NCBI GenBank assembly: GCA_054601695.1
Contig: BAAHQB010000230.1
Coordinates: forward strand, 62,001 to 126,000
Reading direction: 5' to 3'
Source of the DNA: Amorphochlora amoebiformis
Taxonomy: Eukaryota; Cercozoa; Chlorarachniophyceae
DNA length: 64,000 nucleotides
In this document: in pieces, positions 1 through 64,000 of the stretch
How the letters are laid out: every line of letters begins with the position of its first letter
Numbering within the stretch: position 1 is the stretch's first letter
Notes under the pieces: model-generated
The model's input: the letters and a program-made list of their open reading frames with translations, nothing else
Database searches by the model: none
Told to the model about the DNA's origin: nothing
Made by a program: the position numbers and the translations under genes

Positions 1-34
<34 letters not shown>

Positions 35-57
35 GTTTTTATATATATATATATATA

Positions 58-92
<35 letters not shown>

Positions 93-98
93 CATAAC

Positions 99-134
<36 letters not shown>

Positions 135-187
135 CATATAGAATATACACATATACACATGCACATATATATATATATATATATACA

Positions 188-223
<36 letters not shown>

Positions 224-225
224 TA

Positions 226-311
<86 letters not shown>

Positions 312-434
312 GTATACATGTATGTATATATATATATATATATATATGTATATCAACATTTTATACTCATAGGTTTACACACTTGGCGTTAAGTTTTAGA
401 CATAGTACTGGACATAGTATTATATATTATATAC
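1..434. repeat. (TA)n with scattered substitutions
   Basis: Almost pure TA microsatellite at the left edge, representative of the intron filler throughout the window. Other long blocks include 1311-1402, 4821-4921, 5592-5700, 16548-16630, 17084-17160, 20445-20508 and 50930-51020. Open frames of Tyr/Ile repeats within such blocks are not genes. Confidence 0.97.
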
Positions 435-19012
<18,578 letters not shown>

Positions 19013-19618
19013 TAGGTGACTCTGGAGAGTGTTTTCGAGAATAACTGTGGTAAGAGTTTTGAGGTCACGTCTACCAGAGACCAAAAAAATATCCTTCTTC
19101 TGGATGAAGCAACTTCGTATTCGCATATGAAAACGTAAGAATACATACGAATGATTGTACTATCCCGAAAGCGCGCATTTCGTTGATATACACCTCAACA
19201 CACACCCATTTCCGCCAGATACAGCTTAAAATCCCTCATCCCGCAACGTCGCCTTCCAAATTTCTCCGCTGCAACGAGAATAAAATATCAACAAGTATTA
19301 CTCTGCTTCCACAGATTTCGGAATCAAGCTATCCGTTCCGGGTTTGGACACGCACAGCTCCATGATTCCCGCCGAGATACCAATAGATATCCCGCGGAGG
19401 GGAAAGCGGGAAGCGAAAGCTGTCTATCAATGTCCCCCGGACGTCCCAATTGTCACTTGGGGTGACCTAATTGGCTGGCATGATATCAAACGAGAGATAA
19501 CTATATATTTTTAAATCATTATCTATATATCTCCTTATCAATATTTAAGATATTGTTGGAAATCCTTGCAATGGGGTCGGAGGTCGCTGCGTGAGTTTGT
19601 TTCCGGTATCTGCAAGCG
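19013..19618. promoter_or_regulatory. Divergent upstream region between APC1-like and basic-protein genes
   Basis: Non-repetitive sequence between the start regions of two divergent genes. Open frames at 19183-19365 (plus) and 18908-19126 (minus) overlap it; the latter may hold additional APC1 N-terminal codons. No defined promoter element was identified. Confidence 0.4.
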
Positions 19619-25578
<5,960 letters not shown>

Positions 25579-26458
25579 CACAATCTACTCTAATAAATTT
25601 TTACTTGTCTAACATATTATCGCGCACCACGTGCGAAATTGCGGTTGCACGACGTAATCATCTAGATCATGATCAGTAAAAATACCCTCTATATGGGATT
25701 CTGAATCATTCGACATGATAATGCTAATTCTAGTAATTATAGCACAACATGATGATGCTAATTCTGGTAATTATGGCACGACTCTGGTTGTACGTCTGGA
25801 GTAATATTGTCTGTGAGTCAAATCGGCTCGATCAACTAGTCTCTAGTAGTACACTAGTTAGCTAGTACTAGCTGTAATAACAACGAATACTATTAGAATA
25901 ATTATACTTGCACTACAAGACTATCTAATCTAGCTACTAGAGCTAGTTCTAGAAACTAAACTTCTAGGAATATCTAGATATGTCCATACTATCTAGACGC
26001 TGCCGTGTTCGTGTTAGAGATATACCCACTGAGATCATAAATGAAGTTATCATTGGCGTTATGCTAGTTCTAGTAGTTATGGTACACAGGGACTCTCATC
26101 CCACCCCACACATACGACCTCTCCTAACCCAGCCTAATCTCACATCGTGGCTACTCACACGCTCGGTTCCATTCCCTTCTTGTGCCGATGCCACTCGAAT
26201 TTTGTCTCTGTTTCTAGTCTCACGCAGCTCCTCTGTTTGACTGATCCCCCCTCCCTCCCCTCCCCCCCCCTTTTCTGATCCTACTTCTCATGAGACTTGG
26301 AATTCTTGGCAAACATGACCTCTAGAAATTGGCCCACTAGTAGACTAATTGCGGACCAAGGAGAGCAAAATAAAGTCAATAGATGGCCAACTTGACATAC
26401 GCCCTGCATAGGAACATGTCGAAGTCCAATTATTGCAAACTCAGAAGGGAAAACTTGG
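25579..26458. other. Tail-to-tail intergenic segment, CTAG-rich
   Basis: This segment lies between the stop codons of the basic-protein gene and the SABATH gene. It has no TA microsatellite. Up to about 26060 it is strikingly rich in CTAG and CTAGA words, with a short near-duplicate around 25720-25790 (gatgatgctaattct-like). About 26080-26280 has C-rich runs and open frames without splice support. No gene could be supported here. Confidence 0.6.
25592..25597 (+). promoter_or_regulatory. Possible polyadenylation hexamer AATAAA
   Basis: The hexamer AATAAA starts 14 bases after the stop codon of the basic-protein gene. The signal used by this organism is unknown, and AT-rich DNA yields such hexamers by chance, so support is weak. 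Confidence 0.2.
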
Positions 26459-34147
<7,689 letters not shown>

Positions 34148-34512
34148 TCTCCTGGTTGTCGAAGTCTTGTCATGGTCGTCCGTCGTGGTAGGCTTGTATC
34201 TTTTTAGGCAAAATCAACAAAGGAGTTAGCCCCCTGTGATTGGGACCCCTGACCCTCCCCAAGTCCTCAAATGTAGATTTTCATCTCCCTTTAGAGAGAT
34301 TTATCGCCTTGGGTGCAGCCCTAGTGATAATCCGGAGGGTAAATATGGAGCCCGCGCTTCCGTACGATCTGGCGGGCCGCCATTGTGATCTGGCGAGGCG
34401 CAAAATTAAACAGAATATCGCGGTTTCATTTTAATGAAACTACCTAAAAAGGTACCCTCGTCAAGACGGACACGGGTCACAGATTCGCGGGAACCAAATT
34501 GCCAGATTCAAC
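34148..34512. other. Upstream region of the SABATH gene
   Basis: This non-repetitive stretch of near-balanced base composition precedes the SABATH ATG (minus strand) and any plus-strand gene at 34513. A short plus-strand open frame at 34240-34434 shows no splice support or recognisable motif. The segment could be a promoter between divergent genes, but no specific element was identified. Confidence 0.4.
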
Positions 34513-34971
34513 ATGGTCAGTGGCGGGGTATTGAAGATGGCTCAGGCGCGCGGGGTGGATAACGGGGTGCGGTCTGCGTTCAAACCTCTAGCAAGGAGAA
34601 GCAAGACCCCTTGGGATCTCCAAAAGGCGAAAAGATCATCTCTCTTTCGTCCGTACAGTCACCGGCCTTCGGCAAAGTTCTCGAAATCCTATTCACCCCT
34701 TCGAGGCAGCCTACGCTCGCCCGCCTTCCTCCTTCGCTTAGCCAACCTCACCATGAAGCTAGAGAACGACCCTGAAGATCAGATGTCCGAAGCGGAGCTC
34801 AGTGATTCCAGTTTTGGAGAAGATACTCCGACCGCTGTTGATCGTCCTGCGCCTGTGAAGTTCACCCACCTCCTGAGCACCAGGTGTTCATGTCCCAAAC
34901 CCACCCGCGCCAAGAAAACTATAGTCAAAGCTTCGAGGGAGTCATCCGAGCCGCTCGGCTACATGAGCTAA
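34513..34971 (+). CDS. Possible single-exon protein of 152 residues, unknown
   Basis: An uninterrupted frame with ATG and stop in a GC-richer island. The first half is basic and Ser/Pro-rich; residues about 83-110 are acidic (ENDPEDQMSEAELSDSSF), a composition seldom produced by chance shadow frames. No family was recognised. It would be divergent from the SABATH gene, whose start lies 366 bases away. An open frame on the opposite strand reaches into its 3' end, so strand and reality are both uncertain; spliced continuation beyond 34971 was not found. Confidence 0.33.
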   Translation: MVSGGVLKMAQARGVDNGVRSAFKPLARRSKTPWDLQKAKRSSLFRPYSHRPSAKFSKSYSPLRGSLRSPAFLLRLANLTMKLENDPEDQMSEAELSDSSFGEDTPTAVDRPAPVKFTHLLSTRCSCPKPTRAKKTIVKASRESSEPLGYMS

Positions 34972-35236
34972 ATTCTCCTCCACCTTAAATTTGAACAGCA
35001 TATCCACTTCACCACCACCCGCGAATATCTTTAACTGCGCACTATTTCGAGCTCCACTGGCGAGGCCTCTCATCATTTCCAAGACACTCCAGGCCACAGA
35101 AAATGTTGAATGCAGCATTTCTATACATAAAAGCAATTGGCGCTCTGCGTTTACAGATACTCCAGAACAATAATTCATCACTTCTCGTCATGTTAAGGCC
35201 GGATACCACTGTAGTTAGGTAAAGAATCCGCAGCAT
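34942..35236 (-). CDS. Alternative minus-strand coding candidate, unknown
   Basis: Two minus-strand frames are open here. One (35181-34942) contains the regular-looking text SVLEMMRGLASGARNSAQLK followed by a beta-like stretch ending in a stop. The other (35236-35042) starts MLRILYLTTVVSGLN. An acceptor-like TATAG before the first frame would allow splicing, but no consistent gene could be assembled. It may instead be non-coding, opposite a plus-strand gene. Confidence 0.22.
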
Positions 35237-35870
35237 TTTGTCGCCTGTAATCTAGATTCTTTTAGTCTCGGTCCCGAGTTAAATAGTCTTGTTCATTACC
35301 ATGAAAATTGAAAAATTATTAATAATTAACTCCGATAATAACGTATGTTTAGTTATAAATTCATAACTATTTCAACTTAGTAACGGTTGTACACCGTATA
35401 TAACAAGTAATGTATAACATCTAGAATGTTAACATATATTACATATTACAACTGTAAGTTACATGCATACATGCTTTCAAGAGTTAATCTAGTTAATCTT
35501 CTAGATCTTGTTCTCTCAGTCTCTAGTCTAGCTATGTTAGATTCTAACTGGTACACTCCGGTGGTAAGGTAATCAATTACTATTGGGTATGTCACACTAC
35601 TAGACTAGTGAGTAGTAGTGACTAGAGTGACTGTGTACATACTAGCATATGCATACTCTAGATACTAGACATAGCGCTATAGCGTGTCCCTTCATTGATC
35701 TTCTAGATCTTTAATTAGTAGTGATCTTAAAAACGCTAGATGTAGATTGAAGTTCTTATTAGATTACTACTGCAATTATCACAGTAACTAGAGTAAGTTC
35801 TAAACTTCTGAACACACGCATGAGATATATAATATTATATGCATGATCGAAGTTCTAGATGCCACGGTGG
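35237..35870. other. CTAG-rich non-coding segment
   Basis: No TA microsatellite and no supported exon. The words CTAG, TCTAGA and ACTAGA recur far above what the neighbouring sequence shows, as in the 25.6, 49 and 63.5 kb segments. The rest, to 36060, is TA repeat and short AT-rich text. Confidence 0.55.
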
Positions 35871-35916
35871 CCTAGATATATATGTGTGTATTATATATAT
35901 ATATATATTATATTTA

Positions 35917-35947
<31 letters not shown>

Positions 35948-36069
35948 ATAAAAATATTATACATATATTATGTAACATACGTTTACATATGGCATGTCTT
36001 TTCAAATTAAATCGACAAAGACCTATGATTCATTTACTGGCAGCGGTACCTTGAGATTATTGGCGCGTC

Positions 36070-36195
36070 AGCGACAGCGACATTGGCATGTCAGCGACAG
36101 CGACAGCTACATTGGCATGTCAGCGACAGCGACAGCTACATTGGCATGTCAGCCACAGCGACAGCTACGTTGGCATGTCAGCGACAGCGACAGCT
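36070..36195. repeat. 29-bp GC-rich minisatellite, about 4.5 copies
   Basis: The unit contains CATTGGCATGTCAGCGACAG followed by CGACAGCTA. Copies start at 36081, 36110, 36139 and 36168 with one or two changes. It begins 29 bases beyond the stop codon of the HAD-like gene (3' side), so it may fall in its 3' untranslated region. Confidence 0.92.
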
Positions 36196-36223
36196 AGCAA
36201 TGGTAACTTCGCGTAGGCATGCT

Positions 36224-47387
<11,164 letters not shown>

Positions 47388-47899
47388 CAATCTTTCGTGC
47401 TTCAATCCCAATTTCTGCCGTAAAAAACCGAATAAATCTTGAGAAGAAGATTCTATGCAATGTTAAACGAAACAAAATAGAAAGGGAGGCGGTGAAAGCC
47501 GGGGGGGGATAGGGTGTTGGCTTGCGTACGGGCACGTGACAGATGAGATGGAACCTTTCGTGACTGAAGGCAGGGTCACACATTGAGCTCTCCCAGAAAA
47601 GTATTAAGATACTATTAAAGGTTATAATTGTACTTTTAGGGGTTTAGAACCGAAAACGAAAAACAAAATCCGCAGGGAAGACCTTCATCGTCCACTTCCA
47701 GGTGAGCCGGATTGAACGGAATGGAAGACCATGCATTCATGTGTACACGCGATCCTCTAATCAAGAAGAATTCATCGCCGGGGGGGGGGTTGATGAGGTC
47801 GAAACGAGATTGTAGTTCGAAAAAAAATTGGTCCTTCAAGGCGGTGTTTTGTGTTTCAAGAGTGTCTGGACGGCCATCATGACGGTCAATTCTGGGGCT
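47388..47899. promoter_or_regulatory. Shared upstream region of HAD-like gene and OSCP1
   Basis: 512 bases without TA microsatellite, with balanced base composition, between divergent start codons. Runs of G (about 47500 and 47780) occur. No TATA box or other defined element could be assigned; a bidirectional promoter is an inference from gene order. Confidence 0.4.
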
Positions 47900-63047
<15,148 letters not shown>

Positions 63048-63825
63048 TAAGTCTAGTTTCGGTATCCGTTGTTTAGTTATTCAGTTGTAACGCGAAAACA
63101 CGAAAGCCCAAATGGCAAGGCACGGCTTGAACATTTTTCGAGTTGAGATCAATCTATCTAGTCTATACTAGTATAATTGGAAATATACGATATCCATTTC
63201 AGTGCGAGAGTGTGCGTTGCTACGGATCGACCGCCAATTAGGCCAATTGGAACATGTTCAGTGATGGTCTCCTAGGTCTCTAGACTAGCTAGAGTCGTCT
63301 AACGCTTGTAAGTATCATTGGTACAAGTCTATAGTACTATCTCTAGTATCTGTCTTTTTTTCTAGATATTAAGTGGCTAGACATTGTACCTATGACTAAT
63401 AGTAGTAAAGTTATGTCAGAATATACCAGTATAGTGCATTAGGTATAAAATTTGCATATTTCCATATAATTTAGATAATTATATATCTCTGCGACTATGG
63501 TGTGTCACATAATCTAGATAATATACTAGACTTTATATAGGAAACTTATCTCTAATATCTAGAGTAGTCCCTAGAGTCCAGATACTAGAGATAGGCCGCA
63601 GAGCTAGATCTAGTGGATGACGGTATGTACTAGTGTAAGTAGAATACTGTGTCTATGATTACAAATTAGATTAACTAGAATCTTTCTATGGGAAATTTAC
63701 ATATCTCTCTAGACCTCTGTTGTCATGCATGATGCCCGCTTTGTATAGTTCAGATACTAGAGATAGGCCGCATGGCTAGATGACGGTATGTAAGTAGAAT
63801 ACTGTGTCTATGATTACAAATTAGA
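63048..63825. other. Tail-to-tail intergenic segment, CTAG-rich, with a duplicated 3' end
   Basis: Lies between the OSCP1 stop and the last exon of the following minus-strand gene. It is rich in CTAG words. A block of about 90-110 bases (GATACTAGAGATAGGCCGCA ... TTAACTAGAATCTTT) at 63581-63685 recurs at 63753-63840, where it runs into the coding exon. Confidence 0.75.
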
Positions 63826-63912
63826 TTAACTAGAATCTTTCAAGTTTGCTCTAATCTTATCAAGCTCCGCTAGAGCAGCAGATTGTTCCTTTTGTTGATG
63901 TATGGCTGATGC
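63826..63912 (-). CDS. Terminal exon of an unidentified gene
   Basis: On the minus strand an AG acceptor (TTAATAG) is followed by 28 codons and TAA. The reading is ASAIHQQKEQSAALAEL, then DKIRANLKDSS, an alanine/glutamine/lysine-rich sequence with coiled-coil character. The start phase is assumed, because earlier exons lie beyond the right edge. The last few codons are copied in the adjacent intergenic duplication (63671-63685). Function unknown. Confidence 0.6.
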   Translation of the reverse strand, partial: ASAIHQQKEQSAALAELDKIRANLKDSS

Positions 63913-64000
63913 CTATTAATATATATATATATATATATATACATGCACACACATAGATATATATCTAGATATATATACATATATATATATATATATAATC

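Noticed and set aside
1-392. Many open frames made of Tyr/Ile/His/Val/Cys repeats on both strands throughout the window
   Set aside because: They are translations of (TA)n, (CA)n and (TG)n microsatellites; no ordinary codon use, starts or splice support.
26080-26240. Plus-strand open frame after the basic-protein gene
   Set aside because: No splice support or motif; lies in the CTAG-rich and C-rich intergenic segment.

Overview
This is eukaryotic nuclear DNA. It is dominated by (TA)n/(AT)n microsatellite. Genes appear as very short, GC-richer exons (mostly 30-120 bases) separated by introns of about 0.1-3 kb. Nearly all introns are GT-AG. I built the gene models by hand: I looked for non-repetitive islands, placed a GT donor and an AG acceptor at their edges, and required the codon phase to carry across each junction. 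Residue matches to protein families are from memory; no search was run.

Layout: (1) about 0.4-19 kb, minus strand: the 5' part of a large gene whose exons read as the N-terminal region of APC1, the largest subunit of the anaphase-promoting complex. It runs off the left edge. (2) 19.6-25.6 kb, plus: a Lys/Arg-rich protein of about 269 residues in nine exons, function unknown. (3) 34.1-26.5 kb, minus: a 13-exon SABATH-type (Methyltransf_7) carboxyl methyltransferase with a basic N-terminal leader. (4) 34.2-36.2 kb: an ambiguous GC-richer stretch with competing ORFs, a CTAG-rich segment and a 29-bp minisatellite. (5) 47.4-36.2 kb, minus: a ten-exon HAD-like protein with a signal-peptide-like leader. 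(6) 47.9-63.05 kb, plus: OSCP1, with at least 19 exons. (7) 63.83-63.91 kb, minus: the last exon of a further gene. Neighbouring genes are arranged head-to-head (APC1/basic protein; HAD-like/OSCP1) and tail-to-tail (basic protein/SABATH; OSCP1/last gene).

The gene set suggests a flagellated protist or alga: OSCP1 is typical of ciliated eukaryotes, and the leader of the HAD-like protein would suit a complex plastid. The lineage cannot be fixed from this window. No rRNA, tRNA, CRISPR array, transposase or viral gene was recognised.

The most unusual structural feature is recurrent local duplication of exon ends together with their splice sites. It is seen in the HAD-like gene (two exons), OSCP1, the basic-protein gene and the last gene, next to TA arrays. 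These are small, checkable cases of splice-site or pseudo-exon birth by repeat-driven duplication. The genes do not form an obvious pathway together.
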